This document shows positions 8,706-15,996 of a stretch of 64,000 bases of DNA, in pieces; the stretch's first letter is position 1, and each line of letters begins with the position of its first letter. This DNA comes from an uncultured Paracoccaceae bacterium (GTDB taxonomy: Bacteria; Pseudomonadota; Alphaproteobacteria; Rhodobacterales; Rhodobacteraceae). Under the pieces are notes generated by a model, which saw nothing but the letters and a program-made list of their open reading frames with translations, was not told where the DNA came from and did not search any database. Where the stretch lies: positions 1-64,000 of the forward strand of contig CALMJS010000017.1 of the NCBI GenBank assembly GCA_937864535.1. Direction: 5' to 3'. A program made the translations under genes and the position numbers.

Positions 8706-8724
8706 AAGGTAATCTGATTACTTT
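8706..8724. promoter_or_regulatory. Inverted repeat upstream of the LysR gene
   Basis: AAGGTAAT-CTG-ATTACTTT: eight-base arms with one mismatch around a three-base centre. The AT-rich dyad lies between the divergent lysR and indolepyruvate oxidoreductase genes, nearer lysR, where an autoregulatory LysR site is expected. There is no experimental support. Confidence 0.35.
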
Positions 8725-8769
8725 GTCTCTTTAGCTGTCTGCAACCAAAGACGCCATGCATTTTGCGTT

Positions 8770-8811
8770 TTGTAGGTCAATAGTTGTGACCTATACTGAT
8801 GTGGTCACAAC
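8770..8811 (+). promoter_or_regulatory. Promoter with a perfect 9-bp inverted repeat over the -10 box
   Basis: Arms GTTGTGACC (8783-8791) and GGTCACAAC (8803-8811) are exact complements separated by 11 bases. The spacer begins with TATACT (8792-8797), a good -10 box; a weaker -35, TTGTAG, sits at 8770-8775 with a 16-bp spacer. The arms are 20 bp apart centre to centre, two helical turns. The repeat ends 16 bp before the ATG of the indolepyruvate oxidoreductase gene, so a bound protein would cover the promoter and probably repress it. Confidence 0.6.
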
Positions 8812-8827
8812 GCAAGGGAGGTGCGCG

Positions 8828-11800
8828 ATGACCCGGCAGGATATTTCCCTAAGCGATCGTTTTGATCTGACCAAGACGACCGTTCTGCTGAATGGCACGC
8901 AAGCCTTGGTGCGGTTGTTGTTGATGCAGCGCGCCCGCGATGCGGCGGCCGGCCTGAATACGGCGGGCTATGTCAGCGGATACCGGGGGTCGCCTTTGGG
9001 GGCGGTAGATCTGCAGATGGCCCGGGCGCGGGCGGAATTGCAGGCCTCGCAGATTACCTTTCAACCCGGCCTGAACGAAGATCTGGCGGCCACGGCGATC
9101 TGGGGCACGCAGCAGGCAGAACTGCGCGGAGAGGGCCGCTATGATGGCGTTTTCGGCCTGTGGTATGGCAAGGGGCCCGGGGTGGATCGGTCCGGTGATG
9201 TGATGCGTCATGCCAATATGGCCGGAACCTCGCGTCATGGCGGCGTGGTGATGGCGATGGGCGATGATCACACCGGTGAAAGCTCGACCACCTTGCACCA
9301 GTCCGACCGGGCGATGGTGGACGCCTATATGCCGGTAGTGTCGCCAGCGGGGGTGCAGGAGGTTCTGGACTATGGCCTCTATGCCTATGCATTGTCACGG
9401 TTTTCCGGGCTATGGGTCGGCCTGAAGACCATGAAGGACACGATCGAGGTGACCGCTGTCGTGGATGGCGACCCCCACCGGCAGACCTTTGTCACACCGG
9501 ATTTCCCGATGCCTGCGGGCGGGTTGAACATCAAACTGGGGGCGACGCCGGTCGAGCAGGAAAAACTGGTCATTGATCATCGCCGTTTTGCGGCCGAGGC
9601 CTTTGCCCGCGCCAACGGCATTGATCGCCGGGTCTGGGGCAAGCCCGGAGCCAGGATCGGCTTTGTGGCTGCGGGCAAAAATTGGCTGGATTTACAACAC
9701 GCTCTCAGCCTCTTGGGGGTGGATGAGGCAGAGGCCGGGCGGCTGGGCATCACCACCTACAAGGTCGGTCAGGTCTGGCCGCTGGATATGGAATCCATGC
9801 ACGACTGGGCCGAAGGTCTGGAGCTGATCGTCGTTGTTGAAGAAAAACGCAAGCTGATCGAAGTCCAGATCAAAGAAGCCATCTTTGACGACCGGCGCGG
9901 GCGTCGTGTCTATGGCTGGCACAAGGGAGATACTTGGGAGAATGGTCGGCGGCTGGAGCTGTTTCCGACGCGCTTCGCCCTCGATCCGGTGTTCATCGCC
10001 GAGAGAATTGGCGACATTCTGATCGAAGAAGGATGTAAAACTAAGGCGATAGAGAATGGTCTTCAGGCAATTGTTGACGCGCGCAAGGCCGACAATGCCC
10101 CAGAGATTGCCGCCCGCACGCCGTGGTTCTGTTCAGGCTGCCCACATAACAGTTCGACCCGCGTCCCCGACGGGAGCCGCGCCTATGCCGGGATCGGTTG
10201 CCACTATATGGTGCAATGGATGGATCGCGGCACGGTTGGCTATACCCAGATGGGCGGCGAAGGCGCGAACTGGGTCGGCGAGGCGCCGTTTTCCAAAACA
10301 AACCATGTATTTCAAAATATTGGCGACGGAACCTATAACCATTCCGGTGTGCAGGCGATCCGCTTTGCCTTGGCCGCCGGGACGAATATCACCTACAAGA
10401 TTCTGTATAACGATGCGGTCGCGATGACCGGAGGCCAGACCAATGACGGTAATCTGAGCGCAGATCAGGTGTGCCGCGAATTGCTGGCCATGGGGGTCAG
10501 AGAGGTCGCACTGGTCCATGATCCCAAAGAGCAACTCGACCTCGCGAAATTTCCAACTGGCCTGCGGGTTTACGAGCGGGATCAACTGGATCAGGTTCAA
10601 AGAGAATTTCGTGAAATCAAGGGTGTGTCGGCCATAGTTTATGTCCAGACCTGCGCGGCGGAGAAACGTCGCCGCCGCAAGCGCGGAACCTTTCCCGACC
10701 CCGATCAGCGGGTGTTCATCAATACCGACGTCTGCGAGGGATGCGGCGATTGCGGCGTTCAGTCAAACTGCGTGTCCATCGTGCCGGTCGAAACGCCCTT
10801 GGGCCGTAAACGTGCGATTGACCAATCGTCCTGTAACAAGGATTTCTCTTGTGTATCAGGGTTTTGTCCATCGTTTGTCACCGTATCTGGCGGCGTGCCG
10901 AAAAAGCCCGAGGTCGCGACAATTTCCGTGCCCGAACTACCGGAGCCAGCACTCCCGATGATCAACGGCACGCATAATGTTGTAGTGACGGGCGTTGGCG
11001 GCACTGGCGTTGTGACCATCGGTGCGATCCTCGCGATGGCGGCACATCTGGATGGCAAGGGCGCGGGCATGATGGAGATGGCTGGCCTCGCGCAAAAGGG
11101 CGGTGCGGTGTTGGTCCATTGCCGAATTGCCAATAAACCCCAAGACATTAGCGCCATTCGCGTCGCGACCGGGGAATGCGATGCCTTGGTTGGCGGTGAT
11201 CTGGTGGTGAGCGCCGGGTCAAAAATGCTGGGCCTGATGCGGCTGGGGCGGACCAAGGGGGCTGTCAACAGCCACGAGATTATCACCGTCGCCTTTACTC
11301 GCGACCGAAATTTTCAGTTACCTTCCAGTCAGTTAGCGCTGTCTCTCGAGGCGCGGATGAAGGACGGTTTGCACCTCTTTGACGCCTCTGTCGTGGCCGA
11401 GCGTCTGCTGGGGGATTCGATCTACTCCAACATGGTGACCTTTGGTGCAACATGGCAAATGGGCGCTATCCCTCTGACAAGAGAGGCAATTTTGCGCGCC
11501 ATTGAATTGAACGGCGCGGCTGTGGCGGCCAATAGCCATGCCTTTGAGGTCGGGCGGTGGGCGGTTGTCGATCCGGCTGCGGTTGCTCAGATGACCGCTC
11601 GCACGGATGCGCCAGAGGTCGATCCAATCGCCTATCGTATCCAGCATCTGACCGACTATCAGGATCAAAAACTGGCGGACAAATATTGCAATGTTCTGTC
11701 CGGTATCGCGGATGCGGAATTGCGGGGTGTCGTGGCAAGAGCCTATCACAAGCTATTGGCCTATAAGGATGAATACGAGGTTGCCCGCCTGTTGATGACG

Positions 11801-12208
11801 ACGCGGAGCAAGGCCGCGGAGGCCTTTGACGGTGATCTGTCGCTAACGTGGCATCTGGCGCCGCCGATTTTTGGCGGCTCTGGGGAGCGCCCCAAGAAGC
11901 GGGCCTTTGGTCGCTGGTTCGAACGGGCCATGCCTATCCTCGCGCGGCTCAAGGTGTTGCGCGGCACGCCGTTCGATCCCTTTGGCTATCTGGCAGAGCG
12001 TCGCGAGGAGCGTCGCCTGATCGCGCTCTATGAGGCGGACATCGGCCGTCTGTCCGGGCTGAACGCGGATCGCGCTCTCGCCTTGGCGGCTTGGCCGCTG
12101 GACGTGCGCGGTTTTGGTCCGGTTAAGGCCGCGTCGGTTCGGGACGCGCTGGCCAATCGTGCGGTGATCCTGAGCGGCGGTGATCCGCACGAACGGGCGG
12201 CGGACTGA
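8828..12208 (+). CDS. Indolepyruvate ferredoxin oxidoreductase, fused alpha/beta chain
   Basis: 1126 residues; GGGAGG at about 8816-8821 supports this ATG. It oxidatively decarboxylates aryl (indole) pyruvates, and possibly branched-chain 2-oxo acids, to acyl-CoA with ferredoxin as acceptor. Domain order: the N-terminal pyrimidine-binding half (GYRGSPLGAVDLQM near residue 50), the central thiamine diphosphate domain (CSGCPHNSS, GEGANWVG, MTGGQTNDG near 435-545), a cysteine-rich iron-sulfur segment (CEGCGDCGVQSNC, then SCNKDFSC, near 636-680), and the C-terminal gamma-type domain (GVGGTGVVTIGAIL near 720). Archaeal enzymes split this into iorA and iorB; one-chain fusions are typical of proteobacteria. 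It is divergent from a LysR gene and overlaps the next gene by one base. Confidence 0.93.
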   Translation: MTRQDISLSDRFDLTKTTVLLNGTQALVRLLLMQRARDAAAGLNTAGYVSGYRGSPLGAVDLQMARARAELQASQITFQPGLNEDLAATAIWGTQQAELRGEGRYDGVFGLWYGKGPGVDRSGDVMRHANMAGTSRHGGVVMAMGDDHTGESSTTLHQSDRAMVDAYMPVVSPAGVQEVLDYGLYAYALSRFSGLWVGLKTMKDTIEVTAVVDGDPHRQTFVTPDFPMPAGGLNIKLGATPVEQEKLVIDHRRFAAEAFARANGIDRRVWGKPGARIGFVAAGKNWLDLQHALSLLGVDEAEAGRLGITTYKVGQVWPLDMESMHDWAEGLELIVVVEEKRKLIEVQIKEAIFDDRRGRRVYGWHKGDTWENGRRLELFPTRFALDPVFIAERIGDILIEEGCKTKAIENGLQAIVDARKADNAPEIAARTPWFCSGCPHNSSTRVPDGSRAYAGIGCHYMVQWMDRGTVGYTQMGGEGANWVGEAPFSKTNHVFQNIGDGTYNHSGVQAIRFALAAGTNITYKILYNDAVAMTGGQTNDGNLSADQVCRELLAMGVREVALVHDPKEQLDLAKFPTGLRVYERDQLDQVQREFREIKGVSAIVYVQTCAAEKRRRRKRGTFPDPDQRVFINTDVCEGCGDCGVQSNCVSIVPVETPLGRKRAIDQSSCNKDFSCVSGFCPSFVTVSGGVPKKPEVATISVPELPEPALPMINGTHNVVVTGVGGTGVVTIGAILAMAAHLDGKGAGMMEMAGLAQKGGAVLVHCRIANKPQDISAIRVATGECDALVGGDLVVSAGSKMLGLMRLGRTKGAVNSHEIITVAFTRDRNFQLPSSQLALSLEARMKDGLHLFDASVVAERLLGDSIYSNMVTFGATWQMGAIPLTREAILRAIELNGAAVAANSHAFEVGRWAVVDPAAVAQMTARTDAPEVDPIAYRIQHLTDYQDQKLADKYCNVLSGIADAELRGVVARAYHKLLAYKDEYEVARLLMTTRSKAAEAFDGDLSLTWHLAPPIFGGSGERPKKRAFGRWFERAMPILARLKVLRGTPFDPFGYLAERREERRLIALYEADIGRLSGLNADRALALAAWPLDVRGFGPVKAASVRDALANRAVILSGGDPHERAAD

Positions 12209-13161
12209 TGGCAACGCCTCTCGCTCCGGAGTATAGGCTGGTGAGGGAGGCGACCTTGACCAAAAACGAACGACATGTTGCGCGCGATATCAGCTATGCG
12301 ACCACAATGCGGTCGCGTTACGGGCGCTGGATCGTGCGGTCGTTGGAGAACGCGACCGGGCGGATCGGTCTGATCCGGCGGGCCCGCGGCTATTCGGCCG
12401 AAGTCGCCGCCGGTCGCGATATCTGGCAGGTGATGTGCGACCGTTACGGGCTGAGCCTGACCCTGCGGGCTGGAACGCTGGGGGATATTCCCGCGACCGG
12501 GCCGGTGGTTGTGGTTTCCAATCATCCGTTTGGCATTCTGGACGGTCTGTTGATCGGCCATATCCTGTCTCTGCGGCGCGGGGGCGATTTCCGGGTGATG
12601 GCGCATCGGGTGTTCATCAACGCCCCCGATTTGCAACATGCGGTGTTGCCGATTGCCTTTGATGAAACCAAGGAAGCGGCGAAAATGAACCTTGAAACCC
12701 GCGCCGAGGCGGTCCGCTATCTGCGGGCGGGCGGCTGCGTCGGGATTTTTCCGGGTGGCACCGTCTCGACCGCCCAGCGCCGAGGTGCGCCCGCGCTCGA
12801 CCCGGTGTGGCGCAATTTCACCGCCAAAATGGTCGCAAAGTCCGGCGCGACGGTGGTGCCGATCTTTTTCGATGGGGAAAATAGCCAGATCTTTCAGATC
12901 GCTAGCCGGATGCACTATATGTTGCGGATGGGGCTGCTGATCCGGGAATTTCGCAGGCGGGTGGACAGGCCGGTGAGTATCGCGGTGGGCAAACCCATCG
13001 GTCCCGATCAGCTCGCACGATTTGGTGCAGATTCAAAGGCGATGATGGATTTCCTGCGCAAAGCAACGTATGACCTAAGTCCAACCCCGGTGATGGCAGA
13101 TCAACTGGGATATGAATTCGAGGCGAAATACAGGAAGCGCGATGGCAGTCGGGGTTTTTGA
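12208..13161 (+). CDS. PlsC-like lysophospholipid acyltransferase
   Basis: 317 residues. The acyltransferase block is clear: [14 protein letters not shown] (His and Asp of the catalytic motif, spaced as in the hemolysin/ornithine-lipid acyltransferase branch), [11 protein letters not shown], and the substrate-binding FPGGTVS. It probably transfers acyl chains to a lysolipid at the inner membrane. An amphipathic, Arg-rich N-terminus is seen but no obvious membrane span. The start overlaps the stop of the indolepyruvate oxidoreductase gene (TGATG), implying co-translation, and the 3' end overlaps murI by 20 bp. The actual lipid substrate cannot be told. Confidence 0.85.
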   Translation: MATPLAPEYRLVREATLTKNERHVARDISYATTMRSRYGRWIVRSLENATGRIGLIRRARGYSAEVAAGRDIWQVMCDRYGLSLTLRAGTLGDIPATGPVVVVSNHPFGILDGLLIGHILSLRRGGDFRVMAHRVFINAPDLQHAVLPIAFDETKEAAKMNLETRAEAVRYLRAGGCVGIFPGGTVSTAQRRGAPALDPVWRNFTAKMVAKSGATVVPIFFDGENSQIFQIASRMHYMLRMGLLIREFRRRVDRPVSIAVGKPIGPDQLARFGADSKAMMDFLRKATYDLSPTPVMADQLGYEFEAKYRKRDGSRGF

Positions 13162-13954
13162 TAGTGGTCTGGGTGGTTTGACGGTTCTGGACGCGTGCCA
13201 GAAACGCCTGCCCGATGTTCCCTTTGTCTATTTTGGTGACAACGCGCATGCGCCCTATGGGGTGCGGGACGCTGACGACATCTACAATCTGACGACGGCG
13301 GCCGTGGAACGGCTGTGGGCTGCGGGCTGTGACCTCGTGATTCTGGCATGCAATACCGCCAGCGCCGCGGCGCTGCGCCGGATGCAAGAAAGCTGGATTC
13401 CCCGTGACAAGCGCGTCCTCGGGGTGTTTGTCCCGCTGATCGAGGCGCTGACAGAACGGCAGTGGGGCGACAACAGCCCGCCGCGCGAAGTGTCGGTGAA
13501 ACATGTGGCGCTGTTTGCCACGCCGGCCACGGTGCGCAGCCGGGCGTTTCAGCGCGAACTGGCGTTCCGCGCCATTGGCGTCGATGTCGAGGCGCAGGCC
13601 TGCGGCGGTGTGGTCGATGCCATCGAAGAGGGCGATATGATCCTCGCCGAGGCGCTGGTCCGTTCGCATGTCGAGGCGCTTCAGCGCAAAATGCCGACGC
13701 CGGATGCCGCGATTTTGGGCTGCACGCATTACCCGATCATGCAAGAGGCGTTTCAGGATGCCTTGGGTGCGGATGTAAAGGTGTTCAGTCAGGCCAATCT
13801 GGTTGCCGAGAGTCTGGCGGACTATCTGACCCGTCGCCCCGAAATGCTGGGGTCGGGCACCGAAACCATCTATTTGACCACGGGCGACCCGAACAAAGTG
13901 TCCAACCGGGCCACGCAATTTTTGCGGCGCAAAGTGCAATTCGTCAAAGCCTGA
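13142..13954 (+). CDS. murI: Glutamate racemase
   Basis: 270 residues from the ATG at 13142, preceded by an AGGAAG. It makes D-glutamate for peptidoglycan. Motifs: [12 protein letters not shown] at the N-terminus, [11 protein letters not shown], the first catalytic cysteine in [12 protein letters not shown] and the second in GCTHYPIM, with the acid/base pair typical of cofactor-independent racemases. The gene begins inside the last 20 bp of the acyltransferase gene and is followed by a small CAATCG-GGC-CGATTG dyad (13960-13974) before ccmE. It is slightly shorter than E. coli MurI but complete. Confidence 0.95.
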   Translation: MAVGVFDSGLGGLTVLDACQKRLPDVPFVYFGDNAHAPYGVRDADDIYNLTTAAVERLWAAGCDLVILACNTASAAALRRMQESWIPRDKRVLGVFVPLIEALTERQWGDNSPPREVSVKHVALFATPATVRSRAFQRELAFRAIGVDVEAQACGGVVDAIEEGDMILAEALVRSHVEALQRKMPTPDAAILGCTHYPIMQEAFQDALGADVKVFSQANLVAESLADYLTRRPEMLGSGTETIYLTTGDPNKVSNRATQFLRRKVQFVKA

Positions 13955-14044
13955 TGCGGCAATCGGGCCGATTGTATGCGGGGATAGCCATTCCTACATA
14001 TGATCGACCCGCGCCGACCCGCCAGCACTGATCCGGAGGACAAC

Positions 14045-14512
14045 ATGAGTGGACTAAAAAGCCTCAAGAAAAAACGCCGCATTCAGGTGATCGGATTGGC
14101 GGTGTTTGCCTTGGCCCTGTCGACAGGCCTGATAGGCTATGCGATGCGCGACGGTATCAATTTCTATCGTGCTCCGTCCGAGGTGCTGGAAACTCCGCCG
14201 CCCGCGACCGAAGTGTTCCGTTTGGGCGGTTTGGTCGAGGAGGGATCGCTGGTGCGCGGCGAAGGCGAGACCGTGACCTTTGTCGTGACCGATAACGCCG
14301 CCAGCATACCGGTGGCCTACACGGGTATTTTGCCGGACCTGTTTGGCGAGAACCAGGGCATGATCGGCACCGGAAAATACATTGACGGCGTGTTCCAAGC
14401 CTCTGAAATCCTTGCGAAACACGATGAGGATTACATGCCCAAGGAGGTGATGGACAGCCTCAAGGAGACCGGCGTTTACGTGGAACCGGACGCTGCTGAG
14501 GGCTCGAATTAA
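14045..14512 (+). CDS. ccmE: Cytochrome c maturation protein CcmE (heme chaperone)
   Basis: 155 residues; GGAGGA eight bases upstream supports the ATG at 14045. CcmE is a periplasmic, membrane-anchored chaperone that holds heme covalently on a histidine and hands it to CcmF. An N-terminal Lys/Arg-rich stretch and one membrane helix (about residues 14-31) are followed by the beta-barrel domain (FRLGGLVEEGSLVRG, then VPVAYTGILPDLFGENQ) and the heme site KHDEDYMPKEV, whose His is near residue 124. The C-terminal acidic tail is normal. Three lysis-type genes separate it from ccmF, its usual neighbour. Confidence 0.95.
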   Translation: MSGLKSLKKKRRIQVIGLAVFALALSTGLIGYAMRDGINFYRAPSEVLETPPPATEVFRLGGLVEEGSLVRGEGETVTFVVTDNAASIPVAYTGILPDLFGENQGMIGTGKYIDGVFQASEILAKHDEDYMPKEVMDSLKETGVYVEPDAAEGSN

Positions 14513-14528
14513 CCAATCTGCGTCAGTC

Positions 14529-14553
14529 TGGCCTCAAACGAGCAGTGAGGCCA
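14529..14553 (+). promoter_or_regulatory. Hairpin burying the endolysin ribosome binding site
   Basis: TGGCCTCA (14529-14536) and TGAGGCCA (14546-14553) form a perfect eight-base-pair stem with a nine-base loop. The Shine-Dalgarno GTGAGG (14545-14550) lies in the 3' arm, and the arm ends at the base before the ATG. A folded mRNA would hide the ribosome binding site. No T-run follows, so it is not a terminator. It might instead be a protein-binding operator. Confidence 0.6.
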
Positions 14554-15168
14554 ATGATGCACACAATCCAAGACATTGCCCGCAGCATAGTGCTGACCGA
14601 GGGCGGCTATGTGAACGATCCGGATGATCCCGGAGGCGCGACGCAATACGGGGTCACGCTGGCGACCTTGCGGCGGCTTGGCCGGGATTTGACCCGCGAT
14701 GGGCAGGTAGATGATGCCGACGTCCGCGCTGTGACGCCGCAGATCGCCGCCGATATCTTTGTCGATCATTATTTTCGCGCCCCGCGATTGGGGGACTTGC
14801 CGGAACCGTTATGGCCCTCCGTGTTCGACATGTATGTGAATAGCGGATCGCAAGCCGTTAAAATATTGCAAAAATTGCTCTGCGCGATGCGGCTGGAGGT
14901 TGCGGTGGATGGTAGCGTCGGACCGCAAACCGTTGCAGCGGCGCAGCGGGCCTATCAGGCTGCACCGGGCCATCTGGTCGATGCCTATGGGATCGCGCGT
15001 CGCAATTACTACTATGGCTTGGCCGATCGTAGCCCGTCATTGCGCAAATTTGCCCGCCGCCGTGATGGTGGCAAGGGCGGCTGGATCACGCGGGCCGAAT
15101 CCTTTGTGGCGGCAAAATATCATCTGACGGCGGCAGAGCATCAGGCGAGGGTTGCGAAATGGGCGTGA
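14554..15168 (+). CDS. GH108-family peptidoglycan hydrolase (endolysin)
   Basis: 204 residues. The N-terminal glycoside hydrolase 108 domain carries the catalytic glutamate in LTEGGYVNDPDDPGGATQYG (Glu near residue 16). The C-terminal half (from about 105) resembles the predicted peptidoglycan-binding domain of this family (VDGSVGPQTV, then RRNYYYGLA). Such enzymes cleave the glycan backbone; relatives are phage endolysins and the lysis enzyme of the Rhodobacter gene transfer agent. There is no signal peptide, as expected for a holin-dependent endolysin. Its 3' end overlaps the holin gene by 10 bp. The start was chosen from the GTGAGG four bases upstream; ATG 14557 or GTG 14545 are alternatives. 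Confidence 0.9.
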   Translation: MMHTIQDIARSIVLTEGGYVNDPDDPGGATQYGVTLATLRRLGRDLTRDGQVDDADVRAVTPQIAADIFVDHYFRAPRLGDLPEPLWPSVFDMYVNSGSQAVKILQKLLCAMRLEVAVDGSVGPQTVAAAQRAYQAAPGHLVDAYGIARRNYYYGLADRSPSLRKFARRRDGGKGGWITRAESFVAAKYHLTAAEHQARVAKWA

Positions 15169-15698
15169 TCGGCAAAGTGGTTCAGGTACTGTTCGGCGAT
15201 GGCCGTACCGCGATTGTCGAAACGATGGGGGCCTTTGTCGAAAACACTGAGGCCAGCGCCCAGCGAGAGGCGGACGGCAAAGCCGCAGCCCTGTCGCAAT
15301 TCGCCGCCGAGTTTTCGCAGCCGCGCAAGGGGCTGTTTGACCGGTTTATCGACGGGCTCAACAGGTTGCCGCGGCCGATGTTGGCCTTTGGCACGCTGGG
15401 GCTGTTCACGGCGGCGATGGTCGATCCGATCTGGTTCGCCAGCCGGATGCAGGGGATTGCGCTGGTTCCCGAACCGCTGTGGTGGTTGATGGGCGCGATC
15501 GTCAGTTTCTATTTCGGGGCGCGGCATCAGGCAAAATCGCAGGAATTCCAGAGTTCTGTCGCGCAGACCGCCGCGCAGGCCGCCGAAGTGACCGCGCGGG
15601 TCAAGTCGATTCAGGCGCTGTCTTCGGGGGCGCAGGCGGTGCCAGAGACCGACGACAACGCCGCGCTGGCCGACTGGAGAAACGAACATGACGGATGA
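15159..15698 (+). CDS. Holin of the GTA 3TM family
   Basis: 179 residues. A hydrophilic, helical N-terminus (to about 70) is followed by two strong hydrophobic segments (about 74-94 and 104-121) and an Ala/Gln-rich cytoplasmic tail. This matches the Pfam family of three-TM holins named for gene-transfer-agent release; the third span is weak here. Holins form lesions in the inner membrane that let the endolysin reach the wall. The gene overlaps the endolysin gene by 10 bp and the next gene by 11 bp, a compact lysis cassette. In Rhodobacter capsulatus a comparable endolysin-holin pair lies outside the main GTA cluster and is needed for particle release. Confidence 0.85.
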   Translation: MGVIGKVVQVLFGDGRTAIVETMGAFVENTEASAQREADGKAAALSQFAAEFSQPRKGLFDRFIDGLNRLPRPMLAFGTLGLFTAAMVDPIWFASRMQGIALVPEPLWWLMGAIVSFYFGARHQAKSQEFQSSVAQTAAQAAEVTARVKSIQALSSGAQAVPETDDNAALADWRNEHDG

Positions 15699-15897
15699 AT
15701 GGTCGCGCGACATCGACCTGCGTCTGCACCGTCTGGAAACCTATACTGCCGTCGATGAGGTGCATCGCACGAACGTCGATCATCGCCTGCGCACCATCGA
15801 GGATATGCTGAAATGGTTGGTTCGTCTGGTCCTTGGCGCTTTGATTCTGGCGCTGATCGCCTATCTGGTGGCGGGCGGATTTTCGGTTCCGGCCTAG
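15688..15897 (+). CDS. Small XhlA-like membrane protein of the lysis cassette
   Basis: 69 residues: a charged amphipathic N-terminal half (residues 1-40, with RLHRLETY and HRLRTIEDMLKWL) followed by one membrane helix (about 43-63) and a short tail. This plan, a helical RIE-type segment leading into LKWLV and a single span, is that of XhlA-type proteins, which act with a holin in lysis by Bacillus phage-like elements. The gene overlaps the holin gene by 11 bp, so it is translated with it, and a terminator follows. The XhlA similarity is judged by eye. It could be a holin regulator or second lesion-forming subunit. Confidence 0.6.
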   Translation: MTDEWSRDIDLRLHRLETYTAVDEVHRTNVDHRLRTIEDMLKWLVRLVLGALILALIAYLVAGGFSVPA

Positions 15898-15933
15898 GGT
15901 GCGGATAGGTCCTGCGGCAAGGTGAGGCAGGTA

Positions 15934-15959
15934 AAAAGGGGGCCTGATCGCCCCCTTTT
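15934..15959 (+). terminator. Intrinsic terminator after the lysis cassette
   Basis: AAAAGGGGGC (15934-15943) pairs with GCCCCCTTTT (15950-15959), loop CTGATC. It ends 37 bp before ccmF, so transcription from ccmE and the lysis genes is at least partly stopped before ccmF. Confidence 0.85.
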
Positions 15960-15996
15960 GATTTGGCCTGACGCAATGTTCAGCTAGAACACGGGC

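Noticed and set aside
14554-15897. Remnant prophage
   Set aside because: Only lysis genes are present, with no integrase, repressor, structural genes or att repeats, and the codon use looks native.
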